64,000 nt of DNA, from the NCBI RefSeq assembly GCF_003600895.1, contig NZ_QYRP01000002.1, positions 124,001-188,000 of the forward strand, in the 5' to 3' direction. A model generated the notes under the pieces. That model saw only the letters and a list, made by a program, of their open reading frames with translations. It was not told the DNA's origin and ran no database searches. Positions 56,754 to 64,000 of this stretch are shown piece after piece (position 1 is the first letter of the stretch; each line of letters opens with the position of its first letter). The translations under genes and the position numbers were made by a program. The DNA is from Nocardioides cavernaquae. GTDB lineage: Bacteria > Actinomycetota > Actinomycetes > Propionibacteriales > Nocardioidaceae.

Positions 56754-57899
56754 TCAGCCCAGCAACGCGTCGACGAACGCCTCGGGCTCGAACGGCGCGA
56801 GGTCGTCGGGGCCTTCGCCCAGGCCGACCAGCTTGACCGGCACGCCCAGCTCCCGCTGGACCGCGACGACGATGCCGCCCTTCGCCGAGCCGTCGAGCTT
56901 GGTCAGCACGATGCCGGTCACGTTGACGACCTCGGAGAAGACCCGGGCCTGGATCATGCCGTTCTGGCCGGTGGTGGCGTCGAGGACGAGCAGCACCTCG
57001 GTGACGGGTGCCTGCTTCTCGATGACGCGCTTGACCTTGCCGAGCTCGTCCATGAGGCCGGCCTTGTTCTGCAGGCGACCCGCGGTGTCGACCAGCACGA
57101 CGTCGTACCCACCGTCGACGGCTGCCTTGGCGGCCTCGAAGGCCACCGATGCCGGGTCACCGTTCTCGGCGCCGCGGATGACGGGTACGCCGACCCGCTC
57201 GCCCCAGGTGGCGAGCTGGTCGACGGCGGCTGCGCGGAACGTGTCCGCTGCGCCGAGGACGACGGTCTTGTCCTGGGCGACGAGGATGCGCGAGATCTTG
57301 CCGACCGTGGTCGTCTTGCCGGCTCCGTTGACACCGACGACGAGGACCACACCGGGCTTGCCGTCGGATCCGCTGATCTGGAGACGGCGGTCCATCGTCG
57401 GGTCGACGAGGTTGATCAGCTCCTCGCGGAGCACGTCGCGGGGAGACGCGGCGTCCGCGCCCTCGACGCGCATGCGGGTGCGCAGTCGCTCGACGAGCTG
57501 CTGCGTGGGCGCGACGCCGATGTCCGCCGACAGCAGGGTGTCCTCGATGTCCTCCCACGTGTCCTCGTCGAGACGGTCGCGCGAGAGCAGTGCGAGCAGG
57601 CCACGACCGAGGCCGGACTGCGAACCGGAGAGGCGCTGCCGCAGGCGGACCAGGCGACTCGCGGTGCCTTCAGGCTTCTCGAGAGTCGGCTCGAGCGTGG
57701 GCGCCTCGGCTGTTGCGGTCGCGGCGCCGCCACCGGCGTCCGCAACCTGGGGCTCGTCGGTGTCGGGACGCGCGAGGACGTCGGCGCCACTGCCGCGCGG
57801 GCGCCGGCGCACGGCCGTGCCGACCAGTCCGACGATGAGCAGCAGTCCGAGGACGCCGATGCCGATGAGGAGGTAGAGCTGGTCAGCGAGAGCACCCAT
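56754..57899 (-). CDS. ftsY: Signal recognition particle receptor FtsY
   Basis: GTPase receptor for SRP at the membrane. The 381-residue protein begins with one membrane helix (LYLLIGIGVLGLLLIVGLVG), as in actinobacterial FtsY, then an acidic linker and the NG domain: GVNGAGKT at 189-196, DTAGRLQNKAGLMDEL, and TKLDGSAKGGIV. The start at 57899 places this helix at the N-terminus. In relatives ftsY lies directly next to smc; here three glycan-related genes separate them. Confidence 0.96.
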   Translation of the reverse strand: MGALADQLYLLIGIGVLGLLLIVGLVGTAVRRRPRGSGADVLARPDTDEPQVADAGGGAATATAEAPTLEPTLEKPEGTASRLVRLRQRLSGSQSGLGRGLLALLSRDRLDEDTWEDIEDTLLSADIGVAPTQQLVERLRTRMRVEGADAASPRDVLREELINLVDPTMDRRLQISGSDGKPGVVLVVGVNGAGKTTTVGKISRILVAQDKTVVLGAADTFRAAAVDQLATWGERVGVPVIRGAENGDPASVAFEAAKAAVDGGYDVVLVDTAGRLQNKAGLMDELGKVKRVIEKQAPVTEVLLVLDATTGQNGMIQARVFSEVVNVTGIVLTKLDGSAKGGIVVAVQRELGVPVKLVGLGEGPDDLAPFEPEAFVDALLG

Positions 57900-57970
57900 G
57901 CCGCCAATCCAATCACGCGGCACGCGCGAGCCGGCAAACCACCGTGTCCGTCCACCGCGGGCTGCACGGA

Positions 57971-57976
57971 TAGTCT
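57971..57976 (+). promoter_or_regulatory. -10 element of the GT2 gene, leaderless
   Basis: TAGTCT ends 6 bases before the ATG at 57983. Confidence 0.45.
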
Positions 57977-57982
57977 CCCGGC

Positions 57983-58996
57983 ATGACTGGAACGCCCGAC
58001 GCCCGCCTCCGCATCATCGCGACGATGATGGTCCGCGACGAGGTCGACATCGTCGCCGCCATGATCGAGCACACCCTCGACCAGGGCGCTGACCTGATCA
58101 TCGTCACCGACAACGCGTCGGTCGACGGCACCACCGAGGTCCTCGAGGCGTACGCCGCGACCGAACGTGTCGAGCTGCACCACGATCCACTGCACAAGAA
58201 GCAGCAGAGCAAGGTGGTCACGGGCATGGCCCGACGCGCGCGCACCGAGCACCGGGCAGACTGGGTCCTCAACCTCGACGCCGACGAGTTCCTCGTCCCC
58301 GTTGACAAGCAGCTGACCGTGCGCGAGGCGTTGTCGCGCACCAGCCTGCACCTGAACGCGTTCACCACCGAGGTCGTCAACCTCGTCGGCCCCCCGGCCT
58401 GGAGCGGCGGCGGCATCGGCAGGCTCGACTGGCGCGACCACCGCCCGGTCGAGCAGCTCCACGAGATCGGCATCCACGCCCACCCGACGCCGAACTGCGT
58501 GCACCGTGGCGAGTCCGACATCGTCGTCGCCCAGGGCAACCACTTCGTCTCGCTGCTCTCCAACGGCCAGCCGCCGGCCGAGGTCGCCATGGAGGTCTAC
58601 CACCTGCCCTGGCGCTCGTGGGCGCAGCTCGAGCGCAAGGTGGTCAACGCCGGCAAGGCCTACGAGGGCAACCCCGAGCTCAAGCCGAGCAAGAACCACC
58701 ACGGCATGGCTGACTACCGCCGTTACAAGGCGGGGCGCCTCCAGGAGGCCTACCTCGCCCGCACGCCCACTCGCGGCGAGATCGAGCGCGGTGTCCCAGA
58801 AGGTCACTACGAGCACGACGGCTGGCTCTCGCAGCACCTGATCGGTCTGGCCGGGCGGGCGGTCCTCCCCCAGCAGCTGGAGGCCGTCGTGGGCCCGGAC
58901 CGCGACCACCCGGTCCCGGACGCAGAGCACGAGGCCGGCGCTGCGGCAGGTCGGCGCTGGCTGGCCGAGGACCGGCTCGCCACTGCTCCCGCGTGA
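57983..58996 (+). CDS. Glycosyltransferase family 2-like protein
   Basis: A 337-residue GT-A enzyme of the GT2/DUF4910-like type: MMVRDEVDIVAAMIEHTLDQ, TDNASVDGTTEVL (Asp43) and the DXD-type LNLDADEFLV (Asp99-Asp101). No membrane helix, so cytosolic. The substrate is probably a nucleotide sugar used for a surface glycan, by analogy to neighbours. It converges with the large glycosyltransferase gene, ending one base before that gene's stop. Confidence 0.87.
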   Translation: MTGTPDARLRIIATMMVRDEVDIVAAMIEHTLDQGADLIIVTDNASVDGTTEVLEAYAATERVELHHDPLHKKQQSKVVTGMARRARTEHRADWVLNLDADEFLVPVDKQLTVREALSRTSLHLNAFTTEVVNLVGPPAWSGGGIGRLDWRDHRPVEQLHEIGIHAHPTPNCVHRGESDIVVAQGNHFVSLLSNGQPPAEVAMEVYHLPWRSWAQLERKVVNAGKAYEGNPELKPSKNHHGMADYRRYKAGRLQEAYLARTPTRGEIERGVPEGHYEHDGWLSQHLIGLAGRAVLPQQLEAVVGPDRDHPVPDAEHEAGAAAGRRWLAEDRLATAPA

Positions 58997-61900
58997 TCAG
59001 AGGCTGAAGCCGCGCCGCTTCCGCTCCTCGATCGCGACCTCGACCAGCCGCTCCGCACGAGCGTGGAACGAGTGCTCGCGCGCGATCCGTGCGGCCACCT
59101 CGCGCCGGTAGGCGTCGTCTCCGAACACTTCGTCGGGGTTGACCATCGAGGACAGGCGCACGAGATCCTCGGGCGTCCGGTAGACCTGCACGAGGTTGCC
59201 GAAGGTGTCACCGAGTCCTGCGACGTCATCGGTGATGACCCGGGCACCGCTCGCGGCCGCATCGAAGAGGCGGTTGGACACGAAGCCCTCGACCCGCATG
59301 TCCTCCCAGTGGTCGTTGAGCACCACTCCTGCGCTCCGGTACGCCGCCCCGAGATCCGCGTTGGGGAGGTACTCGCCCTTGATGTAGCGCTTGTGGACGA
59401 ACTCCTTCCACTGCCCTCCGTAGATCGACAGGGGAAGGCCCTGCTCGACGGCATCCGCCACGATCGGCCGACTCACGTTGCGCGAGCTGCCCACGAACAG
59501 GACCGGGTGCCCGGTGTCGGGCACCGCGCGGTCCGGGTGGAAGGACTCCGGATCGGTCGCCTGGAGCAGCGGCTCCACCCTGCGTCCCCATTCGCGCGAG
59601 GTCTGCTCGGCCCACGAGACGCTGGCGGCGAGAACGCGGTCGAAGTAGTGCGCCTGCGCTGCGTGGAAGCGTTCGGGGTGGGAGATCACCCAGACCAGGT
59701 TCACGCTCTCGGCGAACGGCTGATAGGGCGCGAGTCCCTGCAGCACCAGGTTCACGTCATCGTGGCGCCCCGACGAACGGTAGAACTCCGGGCGGGCATC
59801 GATGACGACCTGCTGCCCGAGCTCGCGAAGCGCTCCTGCGACGGCACGGGCGAAGTGGGTGTCGCCCCAGTGCTCGCCGGCCTTGCCCGCGGGGGCCGGG
59901 TTCTTGATGGACCAGCGCAGTCGCGGCGGCGCCTCCGAGACCTGGGCCCGGCCCGGCAACCGGTCCGTGCGCACGAGCACAGGCGACGGCGCCCCGACCG
60001 ATCCGATCTCGTCGCGGTGGTGAACCACCTCGTGATCGACGACGGTGAACCCGCGCGTGCCCCACAGCTTCACGTCATCCGCCGGCAGGCGGTCGCGCCA
60101 CTGCTCGAGCAGGACGGCGCGGTTCTGGCGGGACTTCTTGAAGCGGCCCTCGCTACGCGACTCGTGGTGGATGACCACTGAGTCGGGCCGGACGACGAAG
60201 TGGCCCTCGCGGACGTCGGCGAGGCGCAGGCACAGGTCGATGTCCTCCATGCCGTTGCGATAGATCGGGTCCAGGCCACGCACTGCCGTCAGGTCGGCGT
60301 GCCGGACGGCAAGGGCGGCACCGGTGAGTGCGTGGAACCGCAGCTGCTCGATGCCCTCGGCGTCCTCGCGAGGGAAGCCACCGAGGAACTCGTGCGGAAT
60401 CCCGACACACGACGGGAACGCGACGCCGGCCGACTGGATCGTGCCGGTCGGGAAGAGCAACAGCGACTGGACACCGAGGACCTGAGGGTCCTCCAGAGCG
60501 CTGACCAGCGGCGTGAGCCAGCCCGGCTCGACCTCGGTGTCGTTGTTGAGGAGCACGACCACAGCTCCGCGGGCATGCGCGAAGGCCAGGTTGTTGGCCA
60601 TGGCGAAGCCGCGGTTGATGTTGTCGTGCATGACCCGGACACCCGGGAAGCGGAGCGGCAGGCTGTCGAGGATGACCGCGCTCATGGCGTCGCCGCCGTC
60701 GTCGTGCACGATGCAGTCGATCTCGAGATCGGTCTCGGTCTGGGCAAGTGCGGCGACCGCGTCGGTCGTCATCCGCCAGTCACGGTAGGTGGGGATCAGG
60801 ACCGACACCACGTCGGCTTCCGGCGTGCGCTCCTCGATCTCCGACCAGTCGATGAGCCGGTCACGCAGCGCCCGGTCGGGCGCGGTGTCCAGCGGCGCGT
60901 AACGCAGCCGCTGCCACCGGCGGAGCGGGCGCAGCGCCCGCATCCGGACAGACTGGTCGCGGGTGGTGCCAACCACCGGGAGGTACTCCACCCGGGAGTG
61001 GTCGGTCAGGGCAGTGACGAGAAGCCATGCCCAGATGTCCTGGGACCAGTCGATCGCCGCGGACGCAACCAGGTCGCGCCGTGCGACGACCCGGGAGATG
61101 TCGATGGTCTGGCGGCTCACCACGCGACCGCCTGCCAGGCGAGCCGCACCGTAGCGAATCGAGTCGCCGCGCTCCACCTTGAGCACGTCGGCGACAAGGT
61201 CAGCGCCGCCGGAACGGGCGGCAGCAACTGCCAACCGGAGACGATCGGCCGACCAGGTCTCGCCGGCGGTGATCACCGCGGCGTACTCACCCGTGGCACG
61301 CTCGACGGCCTCGCGCACGCCGAGGCCCACGTTCTGCCCGACCTCGAGCACCGTGACGCGTTGTCCCGGCACCTCCTCGAGGGCAAGGGCCGCCAGCGAC
61401 GCGTCCTCGACGAGGACGAAGGCCTCCCACGAGACCTCGGTCTGCGCGGCCACGGACCGGAGGGTGTCCGCGAGCCGCTCGGGCACATAGCCACCGATGA
61501 TCGCGACGCTGACGAGCGGACCGGACGTGGAGGGCGCGGGCCGGACACCGGCGAGTCGGGCGCGCGCGGCGTCGGCCTCCGGGCCAGGCGCCTGACGGAC
61601 CAGGTCCGGGGCCATGGGCGACTCACGTTCACGCCACTCGACCAGACGCTCGCGGAGCCAGGCGCAGAGGTCCGGCTGGCGTCCGTCGTCATCGACCGGG
61701 AGCCATTCGTTGGCGTGGGCGCCGGCAGGCGCACCGACCTCGACGTAGTGGCCGATCGGTCCGTCACGGTGGTCACGCGCTGCGGGGAACTTCGCCACGT
61801 AGGGGCCGACCCGGAAGAGCGGATGCGTGCGGTACCTCCAGCGCCGACGCTGGAGGTAGACCGTGAGGGGGTCGCGGTCGTCCTCGAGCGAGAGCTGCTC

Positions 61901-62158
61901 GGCAAGGAAGGTGGGGTCGACCAGCGGGTGCGGGGTCAGACCGCCGCTCCGGCCGGTGGAGAGATAGTGGCGAATCGCCTGGCGCCGATCGAGGGGGCTC
62001 GCGCCACGCTCGAGCTGCAGGTTGTACCAGTCCAGATCGAACAGGGTCGAGGACGCAAGCACCTTCAGCGATGCGTGGACCGGGTCCTGGCCCGACTGCA
62101 CCCGATTGATTGCCCGCCTGGCAACCCGTCGTGCGCGTCGCGTCAGTTCGTTCGCCAT
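58997..62158 (-). CDS. Large multidomain glycosyltransferase
   Basis: A 1053-residue protein with three parts. Residues about 1-230 are an N-terminal region found in rhamnan/galactan-type synthases (DWYNLQLERG, AIRHYLSTGRSGGLTPHPLV). A first GT2-like domain follows near 245-420 (VSVAIIGGYVPERLADTLRS) without an obvious DXD. A second, complete GT2 domain lies near 480-720 (VSVLIPTYRDW, VVLLNNDTEVEPGWL, DIDLCLRLADVREG). The C-terminal part from about 800 is CgeB/GT1-like (VLFVGSSRNVSRPIV, VEGFVSNRLFDAAASGARVI). AAGGGG precedes the ATG. Probably builds a surface polysaccharide in several steps. Confidence 0.88.
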   Translation of the reverse strand: MANELTRRARRVARRAINRVQSGQDPVHASLKVLASSTLFDLDWYNLQLERGASPLDRRQAIRHYLSTGRSGGLTPHPLVDPTFLAEQLSLEDDRDPLTVYLQRRRWRYRTHPLFRVGPYVAKFPAARDHRDGPIGHYVEVGAPAGAHANEWLPVDDDGRQPDLCAWLRERLVEWRERESPMAPDLVRQAPGPEADAARARLAGVRPAPSTSGPLVSVAIIGGYVPERLADTLRSVAAQTEVSWEAFVLVEDASLAALALEEVPGQRVTVLEVGQNVGLGVREAVERATGEYAAVITAGETWSADRLRLAVAAARSGGADLVADVLKVERGDSIRYGAARLAGGRVVSRQTIDISRVVARRDLVASAAIDWSQDIWAWLLVTALTDHSRVEYLPVVGTTRDQSVRMRALRPLRRWQRLRYAPLDTAPDRALRDRLIDWSEIEERTPEADVVSVLIPTYRDWRMTTDAVAALAQTETDLEIDCIVHDDGGDAMSAVILDSLPLRFPGVRVMHDNINRGFAMANNLAFAHARGAVVVLLNNDTEVEPGWLTPLVSALEDPQVLGVQSLLLFPTGTIQSAGVAFPSCVGIPHEFLGGFPREDAEGIEQLRFHALTGAALAVRHADLTAVRGLDPIYRNGMEDIDLCLRLADVREGHFVVRPDSVVIHHESRSEGRFKKSRQNRAVLLEQWRDRLPADDVKLWGTRGFTVVDHEVVHHRDEIGSVGAPSPVLVRTDRLPGRAQVSEAPPRLRWSIKNPAPAGKAGEHWGDTHFARAVAGALRELGQQVVIDARPEFYRSSGRHDDVNLVLQGLAPYQPFAESVNLVWVISHPERFHAAQAHYFDRVLAASVSWAEQTSREWGRRVEPLLQATDPESFHPDRAVPDTGHPVLFVGSSRNVSRPIVADAVEQGLPLSIYGGQWKEFVHKRYIKGEYLPNADLGAAYRSAGVVLNDHWEDMRVEGFVSNRLFDAAASGARVITDDVAGLGDTFGNLVQVYRTPEDLVRLSSMVNPDEVFGDDAYRREVAARIAREHSFHARAERLVEVAIEERKRRGFSL

Positions 62159-62284
62159 CGATTCCCCTTTTGCCGAGACAGGTCGACGGTCATCCTGCCA
62201 CGGCGTCAACGCGGTAGCCGTCGTCCGTTGCCATTCGTCGGACGCTCTACGATCTGCGGACAGGCACATTCGAAGGAGTCATCA

Positions 62285-63295
62285 GTGGGTTCGAAACAAG
62301 CGCTTCATGTGCTCCGCCAGCTGGCCTACGTCGGCATGGCAGCAGCCGGCGTCGCGGCAGCGGTGCTGGCAGCCGCCGGATCCGTTCGGTGGGCGGTTGC
62401 GGCGCTGAGCCTTGTCCCCGTTGCCCTCGCCTATCTCCTGTGGGGTTTCAGCCGGACGCTCCAGGAAACGGCCCACGGACAGCGTGAGCGCCACCAGCAG
62501 CTCGGGCGCCAGGTCCGACGGACGAACGCCGGGCTTTCCGAGGTCGCCAAGATCGTGGCCACGCTGGAGAAGCGTCAGGACCCCACGCCGGAGCTCTCCC
62601 GAGCAGCGGGCCGGTACGACGAGCTGCGCCGTCGCATTCTCGCCCTCACCCACTCCGTGGACGCGACCGCGAGCGAGACCGTGAACCTGGCTCGCCTCCA
62701 GGACGAGCTGCTGCCCGGGACCGCCACGATGCCGACCCTCGGCGGTTGGGCGGCAACCAACCGCACCATCGCGGAACTGGTCTCGATCGTCCTGACCCGC
62801 GCCGAGCACCCGACTGTTGTCGAGTGCGGCTCAGGCTCCTCGACCGTCTGGACCGCGGCCGCCCTGCGCAAGCGCGGCGGCGGCAAGGTCATCTCCCTCG
62901 ACCACGACGCGTCGTACGCGGAGCGCACCCGGGAGGAGCTGCGCCGCCACGGCTTGTCCGACTACGCCACGGTGATCCACGCACCGCTGACCGACCTTCC
63001 GGGACAGGTGGGACGGCAGTGGTACTCCACCGCCGGGCTCCCCGAGCTCGACGGAGTGGACGTCCTGTTCGTGGACGGCCCGCCCGGAGCCTCGGCCCGT
63101 CTCGCGCGCCAGCCGGCATGGGACACGTTCGCGCCCAGCCTCAACAACGGCGCGCTGGTGATCCTCGACGACACCGACCGCGAGGCCGAGCAGGAGATCG
63201 TCGAGGACTGGACCTCGCGTCCGGTCGCCGGTCGCGACCTGGCCTTCGTGGGCTACCTGGGCCGGGCCACCCTCATGGACGTCACGACCGGCTGA
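62285..63295 (+). CDS. Membrane-anchored SAM-dependent methyltransferase-like protein
   Basis: A 336-residue protein with two N-terminal membrane helices (VGMAAAGVAAAVLAAAG and WAVAALSLVPVALAYLLWGF), a coiled-coil-like linker (about 55-120), and a class I methyltransferase-like domain: VVECGSGSSTVWTAAAL at 178-194 is the SAM-binding loop, then VISLDHDASYAERTREEL and VLFVDGPPGASARL. The end EWDDTDR-like segment VILDDTDREAEQEIV suits a glycan or lipid methylase. GTG 62285 has AAGGAG six bases upstream. It is divergent from the large glycosyltransferase, with which it may act. Confidence 0.85.
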   Translation: MGSKQALHVLRQLAYVGMAAAGVAAAVLAAAGSVRWAVAALSLVPVALAYLLWGFSRTLQETAHGQRERHQQLGRQVRRTNAGLSEVAKIVATLEKRQDPTPELSRAAGRYDELRRRILALTHSVDATASETVNLARLQDELLPGTATMPTLGGWAATNRTIAELVSIVLTRAEHPTVVECGSGSSTVWTAAALRKRGGGKVISLDHDASYAERTREELRRHGLSDYATVIHAPLTDLPGQVGRQWYSTAGLPELDGVDVLFVDGPPGASARLARQPAWDTFAPSLNNGALVILDDTDREAEQEIVEDWTSRPVAGRDLAFVGYLGRATLMDVTTG

Positions 63296-63305
63296 GAGCC
63301 AGCGA

Positions 63306-63500
63306 TCAACGACGCGACGTCAGCGGGCGGTGGGCGTCGTCCTCGGTGAGCACCGGCAGCGCGGAGCGACCTCGCGCGAGCGCATCGCCCAGCCACGCGG
63401 CGCGCGGGATCTCTTCGCCGCGGTGTGGGTAGGCGACGTACAGGACGACGAGAGCTGCCACGGCAACGGCAGCCAGAAGCACCAGCAGGATAAGGAACAT
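63306..63500 (-). CDS. Small single-helix membrane protein
   Basis: A 64-residue protein of unknown function: one helix at residues 2-25 (FLILLVLLAAVAVAALVVLY), then a cytosolic tail AYPHRGEEIPRAAWLGDALA ending in a charged RPLTSRR. GGGGTGA precedes the ATG. It lies between smc and the methyltransferase-like gene; similar tiny membrane proteins next to smc or ftsY are common in actinobacteria but unstudied. Confidence 0.7.
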   Translation of the reverse strand: MFLILLVLLAAVAVAALVVLYVAYPHRGEEIPRAAWLGDALARGRSALPVLTEDDAHRPLTSRR

Positions 63501-63630
63501 CAGTGATTCACCCCGAGTGAGTCGATTTTTCCTGGGTCGGCGACATCGTGCCATGGCAAAGGAAACTGGAGGTTGCCAGCAGGAGCCGGGGACGCCCGAT
63601 CGTGGCGCGCATCACGCCATGCCTGTCGGA

Positions 63631-64000
63631 TCAGGCGTTGGCAGCCTCACGCAGACGCTGGCTGATGACGGCCGAGACACCGTCGCCACGCATCGTCACG
63701 CCGTAGAGCGCGTCACCCACCTCCATCGTGCGCTTCTGGTGGGTGATCACCAGCAGCTGGGAGTTCTCGCGCAGCTCTTCGTAGATCTCGAGCAGCCGAC
63801 CGAGGTTGGTGTCGTCGAGCGCCGCCTCGACCTCGTCGAGGATGTAGAACGGCGACGGGCGGGCCTTGAAGAGCGCGACCAGGAAGGCGACCGCGACCAG
63901 CGAGCGCTCGCCACCGGAGAGCAGCGAGAGCCGCTTGACCTTCTTGCCGGGCGGGCGAGCCTCGACCTCGATGCCGGTGGTCAGCATGTTGTCGGGGTCG
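63631..64000 (-). CDS. smc: Chromosome partition protein SMC (C-terminal part, cut by the window edge)
   Basis: The last 123 or so residues of the SMC ATPase: [20 protein letters not shown] is the ABC signature motif (LSGGE), [20 protein letters not shown] is Walker B with the D-loop, and [20 protein letters not shown] follows. The frame stays open to the window end (DPDN just before the edge). The rest of the gene, with hinge and coiled coils, lies beyond 64000. In relatives smc is directly followed by ftsY. Confidence 0.96.
   Translation of the reverse strand, partial: DPDNMLTTGIEVEARPPGKKVKRLSLLSGGERSLVAVAFLVALFKARPSPFYILDEVEAALDDTNLGRLLEIYEELRENSQLLVITHQKRTMEVGDALYGVTMRGDGVSAVISQRLREAANA

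Noticed and set aside
60200..63295. A very long plus-strand open frame running antisense to the large glycosyltransferase
   Set aside because: It mirrors the minus-strand gene through high third-position GC; only its last part (from 62285) is a real gene. The antisense product is low-complexity Arg/Gly/Asp-rich sequence without domains.

Overview
The window is a 64 kb piece of a high-GC actinobacterial chromosome. Gene order (smc, ftsY, amt, glnK, glnD, ffh; rpsP, KH protein, rimM, trmD, rplS, lepB, rnhB, DUF2469, yraN, comM, dprA, xerC; rpsB, tsf, pyrH, frr, cdsA, rlmN; dxr, rip1, ispG, GNAT; proS) is the conserved actinobacterial housekeeping backbone. Codon use, frequent GTG starts and many probable leaderless promoters suggest a Nocardioides-like member of the Propionibacteriales; that placement is inference. 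Nearly all genes lie on the minus strand. No tRNA, rRNA, CRISPR array, transposase or phage gene was found.

Layout. 1-11.4 kb: proS, a divergent patatin-like hydrolase, DoxX and GNAT proteins, then the isoprenoid/site-2-protease block (ispG, rip1, dxr) preceded by a translationally coupled lipoprotein aminopeptidase-like protein and a short AMP-binding-like protein. 11.4-18.3 kb: bluB, a LOG-family protein, and a MoxR/DUF58/vWA/TPR operon. Three arrays of a 22-bp repeat sit at gene ends here. 18.3-26.5 kb: a GT4 mannosyltransferase-like gene, SRPBCC and MBL-fold proteins, rlmN, a META-domain lipoprotein, then cdsA-frr-pyrH and a secreted PLD-like protein. 26.5-33.6 kb: tsf, rpsB, an M23 peptidase, xerC, dprA, comM, yraN.

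33.7-39.2 kb holds a tandem duplication: two TadE/TadG pairs separated by an out-of-frame hybrid of a truncated yraN and a truncated DUF2469 gene, the scar of the duplication. 39.2-47.5 kb: rnhB, lepB, rplS, a Fic protein, an ammonium transporter, trmD, rimM, then an AbiEi-like/PD-(D/E)XK gene bracketed by 70-bp inverted repeats that splits the rpsP-KH-rimM-trmD operon.

47.6-64 kb: an amidohydrolase, a NYN protein, ffh and glnD, then a duplicated amt-glnK cassette (amt-glnK-amt-glnK) before ftsY. All three amt genes of the window have GlnR-like boxes upstream (GTNAC-n6-GAAAC or close to it). Between ftsY and smc lies a small glycan cassette: a GT2 enzyme, a 1053-residue multidomain glycosyltransferase and a membrane-anchored methyltransferase-like protein. 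The window ends inside smc.
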